Shown: piece by piece, positions 7,944-16,572 of the stretch
How positions within the stretch are numbered: position 1 is the stretch's first letter
Layout: each line of letters begins with the position of its first letter
NCBI RefSeq assembly: GCF_001636055.1
Contig: NZ_CP011789.1
Location: 2,046,001 to 2,110,000, forward strand
Origin: Pseudomonas putida
GTDB taxonomy: Bacteria > Pseudomonadota > Gammaproteobacteria > Pseudomonadales > Pseudomonadaceae
Direction: 5' to 3'
DNA: 64,000 bases
Program-made: the position numbers and the translations under genes
Notes under the pieces: generated by a model
Seen by the model: the letters and a program-made list of their open reading frames with translations, nothing else
Told to the model about the DNA's origin: nothing
The model's database searches: none

Positions 7944-8804
7944 ATGCCCCACCTGCGTACCCTTGCCCGCGGCACTCTGCTTCTCGGCACCCTTGGCCTG
8001 GCCATGCTCGGTGCTACCGCCCAGGCTGCCGAAACCTGGGAGGTCCTGCCGCCCACGCCACACCTTGCAGGGCCGTTCAAGACCGCCGAGGTCAATGGCG
8101 TTCAGCTCGCCTACCACATCGAAGGCAAGGGCACGCCGGTGTTCCTGCTGCATGGCGGCCCGGCCAATGCCGACTACCTGGCCGGCCAGGCCAAGGCGCT
8201 GTCGACGCATTACCAGGTCATTTCGGTGGACACCCGTGGCCATGGTCGCAGCAATGCCAATGGCTTGCCGCTGAGCTACGACGCCATGGCCGATGACGTG
8301 GTCGGCCTGATGAAACAGCTGGGCCTGGGCAAGGCCGATGTGGTGGGCTGGAGCGACGGTGGCATCACCGCGCTGGACCTGGCCATGCGCTACCCGGACA
8401 AGGTCGGTCGGATCATCGCCTTCGGCGCCAACACCGACCCGACCGGCGCCTTCCCGGATGCCGACAAGAAGCCTGCCTTCGGCACCTTCATCACCCGTGC
8501 CGCCGACGAGTACAAGCAGTTGTCGCCGACGCCGGACGGTTTCGAAAAGCTCAATGCCGCGCTGGCCCAGATGTACCAGCAGCAACCGAACTGGACGCCG
8601 GCGCAACTGGCGACCATCAAGGCGCCGACCCTGATCGTCGACGGCGATCACGACGAGGCGATCAAGCCTGATCACACCCGCTATATCGCCAAGAGCATTC
8701 CCGGTGCCAAGCTGCAGTTCATCGAGGGCACCAGCCACTTTGCGTTCCTGCAGAAGCCTGAGGTGTTCAACAAGGTGATGCTGGATTTCCTGGCCAAGCG
8801 CTGA
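7944..8804 (+). CDS. Exported alpha/beta hydrolase
   Basis: A 286-residue alpha/beta-hydrolase with a probable Sec signal peptide (about 1-28, cleavage after AQA). The nucleophile elbow GWSDGG places Ser137, the acid is in VDGDHD (Asp235 or 237) and the base is His265 in GTSHF. The oxyanion HGG follows the strand at 66-72. CGGAG precedes the ATG at 7944. It lies 79 bp after the LysR gene in the same direction and may share its readthrough. It is probably a periplasmic esterase or peptidase-like hydrolase with unknown substrate. Confidence 0.88.
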   Translation: MPHLRTLARGTLLLGTLGLAMLGATAQAAETWEVLPPTPHLAGPFKTAEVNGVQLAYHIEGKGTPVFLLHGGPANADYLAGQAKALSTHYQVISVDTRGHGRSNANGLPLSYDAMADDVVGLMKQLGLGKADVVGWSDGGITALDLAMRYPDKVGRIIAFGANTDPTGAFPDADKKPAFGTFITRAADEYKQLSPTPDGFEKLNAALAQMYQQQPNWTPAQLATIKAPTLIVDGDHDEAIKPDHTRYIAKSIPGAKLQFIEGTSHFAFLQKPEVFNKVMLDFLAKR

Positions 8805-8810
8805 GCAGCC

Positions 8811-9698
8811 TCAGCCTGCGCCGAACAGTGCCCGCGCTTCGTCGAAGCACTGTTCGGCGATGGCCGAACGCGGTTCGCTGCGGCGCAGCAGCAGGCCCAC
8901 CGGGCTGTGAATGCTGGCGTCGGCCACCGGGATGATGCGCAGGTGTTCGCTCAGATCTTCCAGGCCGCAGTCCAGCGGCATCACCGCGCAGCAGATGCCG
9001 GCGTTCAGTGCCTGGATCAGTTGGAAGGTCGAGTCGCTCTCCAGCACGGCCTGGGGCTCCAGGCCGCGGCTGCGAAAGCTCAGGTCCAGCGACTGGCGGT
9101 AGTGCATGCCTTTGCTCAGCAGGCCCAGCGGCAGGCCGTCGAGGTCTTCCCAGCGCAGTTGCTCGGTGTCGAACTGGAAGTGCCGGGTATCGTGCAGCAG
9201 GCCCATGGTTGTGGTGCCCAGCTCGATCACGTCGAAGAAGCTGACATTGACCTGGTCGAGGTAGCAGATGCCCAGGTCGAGCTGGTTGCGGCTCAGGCCG
9301 TCGATGATCTGCTCCGAACTCAGCGAGCTCAGCTGGAAGTGCAGTTCGGGGTATTTCTCGCGCAGCGGCAGCAGCAGTTCCATGGGGTTGAAGCTGGCCA
9401 GCGGCACGGTGCCCAGGCGCAGGCTGCCGACCACCTGGCCGCGGCAACTGGCGGCCTCGGCCTGCAGGCCGTCGTGGGCGGCGAGCAGGGTCTTGGCCCA
9501 GGCCAGGATGCGCTCGCCAGCTTCGGTGAAGCCCTCGAAACGCTGGCCGCGCTTGACCAGCACCAGGTCGAGCTCGTCCTCCAGGTTGCGCAGGCGCATC
9601 GACAGGGTCGGCTGAGTAATGTGGCACAGCGCGGCGGCCTGGCCGAAGTGGCGGGTCTGGTCGAGGGCGATGAGGAACTTGAGCTGCTTGATGTCCAT
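8811..9698 (-). CDS. LysR-family transcriptional regulator
   Basis: A 295-residue LysR protein with an N-terminal winged helix (residues 1-60, helix-turn-helix around HFGQAAALCHITQPTLSMRL) and a substrate-binding effector domain. It is divergent from moaB with ~109 bp between starts, so it may regulate moaB or a molybdoenzyme-related function. Its stop lies 6 bp from the convergent hydrolase stop. The effector is not predictable. Confidence 0.92.
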   Translation of the reverse strand: MDIKQLKFLIALDQTRHFGQAAALCHITQPTLSMRLRNLEDELDLVLVKRGQRFEGFTEAGERILAWAKTLLAAHDGLQAEAASCRGQVVGSLRLGTVPLASFNPMELLLPLREKYPELHFQLSSLSSEQIIDGLSRNQLDLGICYLDQVNVSFFDVIELGTTTMGLLHDTRHFQFDTEQLRWEDLDGLPLGLLSKGMHYRQSLDLSFRSRGLEPQAVLESDSTFQLIQALNAGICCAVMPLDCGLEDLSEHLRIIPVADASIHSPVGLLLRRSEPRSAIAEQCFDEARALFGAG

Positions 9699-9807
9699 GG
9701 TTCGGCCTGGCGATAGAGGGTGTTGATCGGACGGTGCGTCGTATCGATTGGACGCATGCGCCCCAGGGCTCTAGCGTGACGCAAAATCCCCCTTGGAGAC
9801 AAACCCC

Positions 9808-10347
9808 GTGAGTGTCAAACCGGATGCGGTATTCGTACCGCTCAATATCGCCGTGCTGACGGTCAGCGATACCCGTACGTTCGACAACGACACCTCCGGC
9901 GAGCTGCTGGCCACCCGTTCCGTGCAGATTGGCCATCGCCTGGTCGCGCGGGTGTTGCTCAAGGACGACCTGTACAAGATCCGCGCCCAGGTCGCGAACT
10001 GGATCGCCGATGAGCAGGTGCAGGTGGTGCTGATCACCGGGGGCACCGGTTTCACCGGGCGTGACAGTACGCCGGAAGCGGTGCAGTGCCTGCTGGACAA
10101 GCACATCGATGGGTTCGGCGAGCTGTTCCGGGCGCTGTCGATTCTCGATATCGGCACCTCGACCGTGCAGAGCCGGGCGTTGGCGGGGCTGGCCAATGGC
10201 ACGTTGGTGTGCTGCCTGCCGGGCTCGACCGGCGCCTGCCGCACCGCGTGGGAGGGCATTCTGGTGGAGCAACTGGATGCGCGGCATCGGCCGTGCAACT
10301 TCGTGCCGCACCTCAAGGCGGTGGGGGCGTGTGAGAGTCGGGGTTGA
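9808..10347 (+). CDS. moaB: Molybdenum cofactor biosynthesis protein MoaB
   Basis: A 179-residue MoCF-biosynthesis-fold protein (MoaB/MogA family) acting in adenylylation of molybdopterin before Mo insertion. Diagnostic motifs are LTVSDTR near the N-terminus, the molybdopterin-binding ITGGTGFTGRD(S/T)TPEA segment, and LPGSTGACRTAW. I choose GTG at 9808 because TTGGAG lies just upstream and the product then starts at the usual MoaB position. An in-frame TTG at 9793 is the alternative. moaA lies 1 kb away, but other moa genes are absent here. Confidence 0.93.
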   Translation: MSVKPDAVFVPLNIAVLTVSDTRTFDNDTSGELLATRSVQIGHRLVARVLLKDDLYKIRAQVANWIADEQVQVVLITGGTGFTGRDSTPEAVQCLLDKHIDGFGELFRALSILDIGTSTVQSRALAGLANGTLVCCLPGSTGACRTAWEGILVEQLDARHRPCNFVPHLKAVGACESRG

Positions 10348-10369
10348 TCGTTAGCGATGTGTTGGTCTG

Positions 10370-10405
10370 GCGGGCCTCTTCGCGGGCAAGCCCGCTCCTA
10401 CAGGA
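10370..10405 (+). repeat. Single REP element
   Basis: One copy of the P. putida-type REP (cctcttcgcgggcaagcccgctcctacagg) in the convergent space between moaB and the bestrophin gene. The inner gcggg/cccgc arms can fold into a hairpin that may serve as a bidirectional terminator. Confidence 0.85.
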
Positions 10406-10416
10406 GAGGGCTTGCT

Positions 10417-11313
10417 TCAGCTCAACACATGCTTCACCGGCTCCAGCACCGGTGGCAGCGGCTCACCCAGCGCCGACAGCACATCGCGCTCCAGCGTGCG
10501 CACCATGGCGTCGGTGGGCAGGTCGTTCTCGTCGCGGCCGAACGGATCCTCCAGCTCGTTGCCGATCGCATCCAGGCCAAGGAAGGTGTAGCTGACGATG
10601 GTGGTGAACAGCGGCGCGAGCCAGCCCAGCGGTTGGGCCAGGGCGAACGGCAGCAGCAGGCAGAAGATGTAGATGGTGCGGTGCAGCAGCAGGGTATAGG
10701 GGAACGGTAGCGGCGTGCCCTTGATCCGCTCGCAGGTCGCCTGCACCTCGGAAAGCCCCAACAGACGTTGCTCGAGCAGGGTGTAGCGGAATTCGCTGAT
10801 GTGCTGCTGTTCGGCCAGTCGCGCACAGTGCGCGCCGATTTCGCGCAGGATGCCGTCGCAGACATTGTGCTTGGTAATGACTGCGCCCTCGGCTAGCCAG
10901 GGGCTTGCGGCGTGCAGTTCGTCCTCGTTGCGCAGGCGCGCGTTCAGCGCATGGGCAAAGCCGCATAGGCTGCGCAGCAGCTCACGTCGCAGGGCCGGAT
11001 CTGCGATCACCACGCTTTCACGGATGAACGAACGGGTCTCGATGATCATTCGTCCCCACGCCTTGCGCCCCTCCCACCAGCGGTCGTAGCAGGCGTTGTT
11101 GCGAAAGCTCATGAAGATCGACAGCGACAACCCGAGCAGGGTGAAGGGCGTGGCGCTGACCGGGTAGAACAGCGCTGGGTAACGTCGCTCGACCAGCACG
11201 ATCAGGGCGGCCAGCAAGGTCACCATCAGGCAGCGCAGGGCGATGCGCTTGACGATCGATCCGCGCAGGGTGAACAGCATGCGCAGCATGTCGGTGTTGG
11301 AATGGACGATCAA
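10417..11313 (-). CDS. Bestrophin-like (UPF0187/YneE) membrane channel
   Basis: A 298-residue inner-membrane protein of the bestrophin family, whose bacterial members are cation-selective pentameric channels. Hydrophobic segments lie near 25-45, 50-70, 210-230 and 235-255. The family motif NNACYDRWWEGRKAWG sits at ~73-88 and the cytosolic C-terminal ELEDPFGRDENDLP is intact. It lies between moaB and moaA, reads with moaA, and starts 21 bp past moaA's stop, so it may be co-transcribed. No functional link to molybdenum is known. Confidence 0.9.
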   Translation of the reverse strand: MIVHSNTDMLRMLFTLRGSIVKRIALRCLMVTLLAALIVLVERRYPALFYPVSATPFTLLGLSLSIFMSFRNNACYDRWWEGRKAWGRMIIETRSFIRESVVIADPALRRELLRSLCGFAHALNARLRNEDELHAASPWLAEGAVITKHNVCDGILREIGAHCARLAEQQHISEFRYTLLEQRLLGLSEVQATCERIKGTPLPFPYTLLLHRTIYIFCLLLPFALAQPLGWLAPLFTTIVSYTFLGLDAIGNELEDPFGRDENDLPTDAMVRTLERDVLSALGEPLPPVLEPVKHVLS

Positions 11314-11334
11314 GGCGGTTCCAGAGACGGCCGA

Positions 11335-12339
11335 TCAGCCGCCGGTCATGTTCATGAAACGCAGGATCTGCACCTCGCCACCCACCTCGAAGTGATGGCG
11401 GTAGGGCTTGAGGTGCACGGCCTCGCGAATCGCTTGTTCCAGGCGCTCGCTGTCATCGGGATGGCTGCGCAGGACCTGCTTGAGGTCCATCGAGTGCTCG
11501 TTGCCCAGGCACAGCAGCAACCGGCCTTCGACGGTCAGGCGCACACGATTGCAGGTGGCGCAGAAGTTGTGACTGTGCGGCGAGATGAAGCCGACCCGCG
11601 TCTGCGGCGCTTCGGCCAGGCGCCAGTAGCGGGCCGGGCCTTGGGAGGATTCGGCCGATTCGATCAGGGTGAAGTGCGGCTCCAGGCGCTCGCGCACATC
11701 GTCGCTGGAGTAGAACGACTCGCCGCGCTCGTGCTCGCTGATCACGCCCAGGGGCATTTCCTCGATGAAGGTGATGTCCAGTTCGCGGTCGATGGCAAAG
11801 CGCACCAGGTCGACGATTTCATCGTCATTGCGACCCTTGAGCACCACGCAGTTGAGCTTGGTGCGGCGGAAGCCTGCCTGGCGCGCAGCGTCGATGCCGG
11901 CGATCACCTGGGCCAGGTCGCCGGTGCGGGTCAGGGCCTTGAAGCGCTGGGCATCGAGGCTGTCGAGGCTGATGTTCAGGCGTGTGACGCCGGCGTCGAA
12001 CAGCGGCTGGGCCAGGCGGCCAAGCTGCGAGCCATTGCTGGTCATGCACAGCTCGCGCAGGCCGGGCAGGGCGGCGATGCGCCCGCACAGGTCGACGATG
12101 CCCTGGCGTACCAGCGGCTCGCCCCCGGTCAGGCGGATCTTGCGGGTGCCCAGTGCGACAAAACGTTCGGCGACCTGGTAGAGCTCTTCGAGGCTGAGGA
12201 TCTGCTGGCGGGGCAGGAACTGCATGTCTTCGGCCATGCAGTAGACGCAGCGGAAGTCGCAGCGGTCGGTCACCGACATTCGCAGGTAGTCGATTTTCCG
12301 GTTGAAACCGTCGATCAGGGCCTGGCTGCTGTGTTCCAC
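11335..12339 (-). CDS. moaA: GTP 3',8-cyclase MoaA
   Basis: A 334-residue radical-SAM enzyme that converts GTP to 3',8-cH2GTP, the first step of molybdenum cofactor synthesis. The N-terminal cluster CDFRCVYC gives Cys27/31/34. The C-terminal cluster uses Cys260, Cys263 and Cys277, and the essential GG tail ends the protein. Length matches the family. It is downstream of nothing on its strand and starts 144 bp from the Lrp gene's stop. It probably leads a moaA-bestrophin unit. Confidence 0.96.
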   Translation of the reverse strand: MEHSSQALIDGFNRKIDYLRMSVTDRCDFRCVYCMAEDMQFLPRQQILSLEELYQVAERFVALGTRKIRLTGGEPLVRQGIVDLCGRIAALPGLRELCMTSNGSQLGRLAQPLFDAGVTRLNISLDSLDAQRFKALTRTGDLAQVIAGIDAARQAGFRRTKLNCVVLKGRNDDEIVDLVRFAIDRELDITFIEEMPLGVISEHERGESFYSSDDVRERLEPHFTLIESAESSQGPARYWRLAEAPQTRVGFISPHSHNFCATCNRVRLTVEGRLLLCLGNEHSMDLKQVLRSHPDDSERLEQAIREAVHLKPYRHHFEVGGEVQILRFMNMTGG

Positions 12340-12422
12340 GTTCGCGCTCGGAAGGGTGGGATGGGGGTAATGTCCACGCTATAACCTGCAGGCACGGGCG
12401 TCAAATTGCTTTGCCCGACTGT

Positions 12423-12443
12423 TTGATAGGTCTGGTCTATCAA
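12423..12443. other. Perfect inverted repeat TTGATAG-N7-CTATCAA
   Basis: The 7-bp arms flank a 7-bp spacer in the 144-bp gap upstream of moaA and downstream of the Lrp gene. With no T-run it could be either a weak terminator for the Lrp gene or an operator for moaA. Confidence 0.35.
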
Positions 12444-12483
12444 GCGATCAGTGAGCGCGCATCAGACCGCTACTGCGACCGTC

Positions 12484-12942
12484 TCACCGATACACCGGAA
12501 ACGCCGTGGTGTACTTGATCTGTTCCATGGCAAAGCTGGAGGTGATGTTCGATAGCCCGTCGGTGCTGGTGATCAGCTTCTTGTAGAAGCGGTCGTAGGC
12601 AGCGATGTCGCTGACCACCACCCGCAGCATGTAGTCCCAGTCGCCGGACATGCGATAGAACTCCATCACTTCCTCGAAGCTGGTCACGGTCCTGGCGAAA
12701 TGCTCGAGCCAGGCGCTGTCGTGGCGCTGGGTCTTGAGCTGGACGAACACGCTCAGGCCGAGGTTGATGCGCTCGGGGTCGAGCAAGGCGACGCGGCCGC
12801 GGATATAGCCTTCGTCTTCCAGGCGCTTGACCCGTTTCCAGCAGGGCGTGGTAGTCAGGTTGACCGCCTCGGCCAGGTCCTTGAGGGAGATCGAGGCGTC
12901 GCGCTGGAGCAGGGTGAGGATGTGCTGGTCGAAACTGTCCAT
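12484..12942 (-). CDS. Lrp/AsnC-family regulator (MdeR-like)
   Basis: A 152-residue feast/famine regulator. Residues 1-60 carry the AsnC winged helix (DxxILxLLQxDxxxSxxxLA start), and 65-145 form the RAM effector domain with the GDWDYMLRVV signature. The ATG at 12942 gives the canonical MDxFDxxIL start; upstream in-frame TTG starts lack support, and no strong ribosome site is visible. It is divergent from a Cys/Met PLP enzyme, the same arrangement as mdeR-mdeA of P. putida, so it probably senses a sulfur amino acid and regulates that gene. Confidence 0.92.
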   Translation of the reverse strand: MDSFDQHILTLLQRDASISLKDLAEAVNLTTTPCWKRVKRLEDEGYIRGRVALLDPERINLGLSVFVQLKTQRHDSAWLEHFARTVTSFEEVMEFYRMSGDWDYMLRVVVSDIAAYDRFYKKLITSTDGLSNITSSFAMEQIKYTTAFPVYR

Positions 12943-13093
12943 GGCGATAGGGGGCGGCTTTGCAGAAAAAGTTTCTCGAGAGTAGCCCAATCGGGGAATC
13001 GCTTGCTACGTCCGGCGCAGCAGCAGCGGGACGAATCGGGATATGCGATAGTGGCAGTTTTCTACGTGCCCCCTTCAGTCAACGGATCCGACC

Positions 13094-14263
13094 ATGGCCG
13101 AAAAACCGCGCAATTTCGCCACTCGCACCATCCACGCTGGCGAGCAGTCCAGCGTCGCCGACAACGCTATCTTCCCGGCCATCGTCACCTCCAGCTCGTT
13201 CATCAAGCGCGGGCTGGATGACAATCCCGAATACGCCTACAGCCGTGTTTCCAACCCCACCCGCCACGCCTATGAAACCTGCGTCGCAGCCCTGGAAGAG
13301 GGTGTCGGTGCGGTTGCCTGCGCGTCGGGCGTGAGTGCCACCGCCACGGTGCTCGAACTGCTGCCCAAGGATGCCCACGTGGTAGTGATGAATGGCGTCT
13401 ATGGCGGCACCTTCCGCCTGATGGAGGACTACCGGGCACACACCTCCGGGCTGACCACCACCTATGTCGACCTCAACGACCTGGACGCCGTCGCCGCAGC
13501 GATCCGTCCGAATACGAAGATGATCTGGCTTGAGTCGCCGACCAACCCGCTGCTGCACCTGGTGGACATCAAGCCGCTGTGCGACCTGGCCCGCGAGCGC
13601 GGCATCCTCACCTGCATCGACAACACCTTCTGCTCGCCATGGAACCAGCAGCCGATCACCCTGGGGGTGGACCTGGTGATGCACTCGGCGAGCAAATACA
13701 TCGGCGGCCATTCCGACCTGACCGGCGGGGTGGTGGTGGCGGGCAATCATGAGCTGCTGGCGCGCCTGCGCAAGATCAGCATGGCGGTGGGCGCGATCCA
13801 GGGGCCGTTCGACTGCTACCTGGCCCTGCGCGGCCTGAAGACCCTCGATGTGCGCATGGAGCGCCAGAGCGCCAACGCCCTGCGCGTGGCGCAGTACCTG
13901 GAGCAGCACCCGCAGGTCGAGCAGGTGTTCTACCCCGGGCTTGAGAGTCATCCGCAGCATGCGCTGTGCCAGCGCCAGATGCGCACTGGCGGTGCGGTGG
14001 TGGCGCTGCGTGTGAAGGGGGACCGGGCGGCGGTCAACCGCCTGGTCGAGGCGCTGTCGATCTTCGTCCTCGCCGACTCGCTGGGCGGTGTGGAGAGCAT
14101 GATCAACCATTCCTGGACCATGTCGCACAACTCGCTCAGCCCGCAGCAGAAGGGCGTGATGGGCATCAGCGAGAACCTGGTGCGCTTGTCGATGGGGATC
14201 GAGGATTACCGCGACCTGATCGACGACCTCGAGGCGGGGTTGCAGGCGGCGGCCTCTGCGTAA
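13094..14263 (+). CDS. Cys/Met-metabolism PLP enzyme (cystathionine gamma-synthase/lyase family)
   Basis: A 389-residue PLP enzyme acting on sulfur amino acids. It has YSRxSNPT near 49-56, the ring-stacking tyrosine in GVYGGTF (101-107), the ESPTNP block and the Schiff-base Lys200 in SASKYIGGH. Methionine gamma-lyase carries a cysteine at the GVYGGTF position (Cys116 in the P. putida enzyme); here it is Gly105, so lyase activity on cystathionine or cysteine, or a synthase role, is more likely than true MdeA. It is divergent from an Lrp regulator and ends at a strong hairpin. Confidence 0.9.
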   Translation: MAEKPRNFATRTIHAGEQSSVADNAIFPAIVTSSSFIKRGLDDNPEYAYSRVSNPTRHAYETCVAALEEGVGAVACASGVSATATVLELLPKDAHVVVMNGVYGGTFRLMEDYRAHTSGLTTTYVDLNDLDAVAAAIRPNTKMIWLESPTNPLLHLVDIKPLCDLARERGILTCIDNTFCSPWNQQPITLGVDLVMHSASKYIGGHSDLTGGVVVAGNHELLARLRKISMAVGAIQGPFDCYLALRGLKTLDVRMERQSANALRVAQYLEQHPQVEQVFYPGLESHPQHALCQRQMRTGGAVVALRVKGDRAAVNRLVEALSIFVLADSLGGVESMINHSWTMSHNSLSPQQKGVMGISENLVRLSMGIEDYRDLIDDLEAGLQAAASA

Positions 14264-14274
14264 CGGCGGCTGAC

Positions 14275-14301
14275 GCCATCGCGGGCTTGTCCCGCGATGG
14301 C
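14275..14301. terminator. Bidirectional hairpin between convergent genes
   Basis: GCCATCGCGGG-cttgt-CCCGCGATGGC is a perfect 11-bp stem with a 5-nt loop between the PLP enzyme and ydcH-like genes, which converge here. It resembles a shortened REP and probably terminates both transcripts. Confidence 0.7.
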
Positions 14302-14317
14302 ATTGCAACGAACGACC

Positions 14318-14554
14318 TCAACCCTTGGGCGGATGAATGATCCGTTCGATCTTGTCCTTGATCAGCAGACGTTCCTTGCGCAGGCGGTTGACCGCCTCGT
14401 CGTTGGTGCCGTTGCCTTCGGCGGCCAGCACTTCCTTGTCCTTGGCGTTGTATTCCTTGTGCAGCTTGTGCAGGTCCTGATCCTTGTCGATCAGGGCCTG
14501 GAACTTGTCTTCTGTAATGTGCAGGTCGGCTAGCAGATCGTGCGGGACTGGCAT
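14318..14554 (-). CDS. YdcH family protein (DUF465)
   Basis: A 78-residue, highly charged protein of the YdcH/DUF465 family, predicted to be a helical hairpin (LHKLHKEYNAKDKEV, then RLRKERLLIKDKIERII). The family has no assigned biochemical function. GAGGTGAAGAG precedes the ATG. It converges with the PLP enzyme and is divergent from eptA with a 277-bp gap. Confidence 0.9.
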   Translation of the reverse strand: MPVPHDLLADLHITEDKFQALIDKDQDLHKLHKEYNAKDKEVLAAEGNGTNDEAVNRLRKERLLIKDKIERIIHPPKG

Positions 14555-14720
14555 CTCTTCACCTCTGTTTCAGGGGTTGGTAAGAATCCTGATCCTTCAG
14601 GATAGCTGCCTTTGCCGGCAGCGGGAGCAGTTCGCCGGGTGTGGCTGCAGCCTCGCAACGCTGCTGAATGGCAGCTGAATGAACTTTAATTAATCATGAA
14701 AGACGCATCACAACCGATTG

Positions 14721-14736
14721 TTGGCGTCTTTTTCAC
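14721..14736 (+). promoter_or_regulatory. ColR-like response regulator box upstream of eptA
   Basis: TTGGCGTC-TTTTTCAC matches 15 of 16 positions of the P. putida ColR binding consensus as I remember it (YYNASNNYTTTTTCAC), differing only at the fixed A. It lies 96 bp upstream of the eptA start. ColRS regulates lipid A and membrane genes in P. putida, so location and function agree. Confidence 0.55.
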
Positions 14737-14831
14737 AAAAAATTGATGCTACGCTTTCTACAGTTCGGCCAACTTCCCAAGGTGCCCGCCCGGGTACGCC
14801 TGGTCGCTTCTAAACTCTGATTGCGAACGCC

Positions 14832-16469
14832 ATGTTGAAAATCAAATCACTGCGGACCGAGTGGGTCACGCTGCTGGCCAGCCTTTACCTGTTGATCGGC
14901 CTCAATCTGTTCCTCTGGGAGCATCTGGAGACCATCCTACCCCCCGGCATGGTTGGGCTGTGGCTAGGCCTGGCGTTTGCCGTACTGATGTTATTCGCCT
15001 TCAACCTGATATTGACGTTGTTGGCCTTCAAGTATGTATTGAAACCGGTATTGATTGTGCTGTTCATGAGTGGCGCCGGTGTCGCCTACTTCATGAATCA
15101 ATATGGCGTACTTATTGATGCCGGCATGTTCCGCAATGTCGCCGAAACCAACATCGAAGAAGTGCGTGACTTGCTGTCGTTGAAGTTCGCACTTTATATG
15201 CTGGGGTTGGGCGTCGTGCCGTCGTTGTTGCTCTGGAAGGCACGCATTGCCTACCGCCCCTGGCACCGCGAGCTGCTGGGCAAGCTCATCGTCAGCGGCG
15301 CCTGCGTCGCAGCCCTGGGCTCGATCGGGCTGGTCAATTACCAGGGCCTGTCGTCGCTGTTTCGCAATCACCACGAACTGCACTTGATGCTCACCCCGAG
15401 CAATATCGTCGGGGCGTCGTTCAGCTATGCCAGCGAAAAGCTCGGCAGCGCTGCCAAACCCTTCCAGAAATACGGCGAAGATGCCCATCGCGATGCCGCC
15501 TGGCAGAAGCACGAGCGCAAGTCGCTGACCGTGCTGGTGGTGGGTGAAAGTGCCCGCGCCGAGAACTTCGGTGTGCTGGGTTATGGCCGCGATACCACGC
15601 CACGCCTGTCGAAGGAGGCTGGCCTGCTGGGCTTTACCGATGTGCATTCGTGTGGGACCGAGACGGCCGTGTCGGTGCCTTGCATGTTCTCCGGCATGGC
15701 ACGCAAGGACTACGACCCGAGCCTGGCCAGCCGCCGCGAGGGCCTGCTCGATATCCTCGGGCGTGTCGGCATCGAGGTGCAGTGGCGCGATAACCAGTCA
15801 GGCTGCAAAGGCACCTGCGATCGATTCAACTACGTCAACCTCACCAGCGCCAAGGACCCGGTCCTGTGCGCCGATGGCGAGTGCCACGACCAGATCCTGC
15901 TGCAGAACCTCGATGCGCTGCTCGACAGCCTCGACAAGGATACCGTGCTGGTGCTGCACCAGATGGGCAGCCATGGCCCTGACTACTACAAGCGTTACCC
16001 GGCAGGCTTCGAGCACTTCACTCCGGTGTGCCGCAGCAACGCCCTGAACCAGTGCAGCCAGCAGGACATCGTCAACAGCTACGACAACACGCTGGTCTAC
16101 ACCGACGAGGTGCTGGCGTCGCTGATCGACACCCTGCGCAAGCACCAGGACAAGGTCGACACCGCCATGATCTACCTCTCCGACCATGGCGAGTCGCTGG
16201 GCGAATACAACCTGTTCCTGCATGGCACCCCTTACATGCTCGCCCCTGACCAGCAGAAACACATCCCGCTGCTGGCCTGGTTCTCCGACAGCTACCGCCA
16301 GGACTTCGCCGTCGATACCGACTGCCTGTCGAAGATGCGTGACACGCCGCTGAGCCAGGACAACCTGTTCCACTCGATGCTCGGCCTGCTGCAGGTGCGC
16401 ACCGAGGTGTACCAGCAGTCGCTGGACATGTTTGCGGGGTGTCGCCCCTGGCTGACGGCCAGGAACTGA
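14832..16469 (+). CDS. eptA: Lipid A phosphoethanolamine transferase
   Basis: A 545-residue inner-membrane enzyme that transfers phosphoethanolamine to lipid A phosphates, lowering surface charge and cationic-peptide binding. Five membrane helices occupy about 10-175, and the periplasmic sulfatase-like domain fills the rest. Zinc and catalytic residues are visible: Glu239 in GESARAENF, nucleophile Thr276 in SCGTETA, and the SDHGESLGE motif with a later HGTPY. Conserved cysteine pairs (SGCKGTC, PVLCADGEC) support the fold. A ColR-like box lies upstream. Confidence 0.95.
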   Translation: MLKIKSLRTEWVTLLASLYLLIGLNLFLWEHLETILPPGMVGLWLGLAFAVLMLFAFNLILTLLAFKYVLKPVLIVLFMSGAGVAYFMNQYGVLIDAGMFRNVAETNIEEVRDLLSLKFALYMLGLGVVPSLLLWKARIAYRPWHRELLGKLIVSGACVAALGSIGLVNYQGLSSLFRNHHELHLMLTPSNIVGASFSYASEKLGSAAKPFQKYGEDAHRDAAWQKHERKSLTVLVVGESARAENFGVLGYGRDTTPRLSKEAGLLGFTDVHSCGTETAVSVPCMFSGMARKDYDPSLASRREGLLDILGRVGIEVQWRDNQSGCKGTCDRFNYVNLTSAKDPVLCADGECHDQILLQNLDALLDSLDKDTVLVLHQMGSHGPDYYKRYPAGFEHFTPVCRSNALNQCSQQDIVNSYDNTLVYTDEVLASLIDTLRKHQDKVDTAMIYLSDHGESLGEYNLFLHGTPYMLAPDQQKHIPLLAWFSDSYRQDFAVDTDCLSKMRDTPLSQDNLFHSMLGLLQVRTEVYQQSLDMFAGCRPWLTARN

Positions 16470-16572
16470 TCGCACGCCAGCGCTACCGCTGATCGCCACC
16501 ATGGATGGCCCGGGTTTCACGAGCAGTGCCCGCGCCGTATATACTGCGCGCCAATGTTTGTGGGAGAGCCTT

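Noticed and set aside
6974..9698. Prophage, defence or toxin-antitoxin system in the window
   Set aside because: I looked for integrases, restriction, retrons, abortive infection and toxin-antitoxin pairs and saw none; the HNH, MoxR and cNMP proteins lack a defence context.
14699..14731. Hairpin AAAGACGC/GCGTCTTT with T-run before eptA as a terminator
   Set aside because: No plus-strand gene precedes it, and its T-run coincides with the ColR-like box; a regulatory site is the better reading, though a small RNA end is not excluded.
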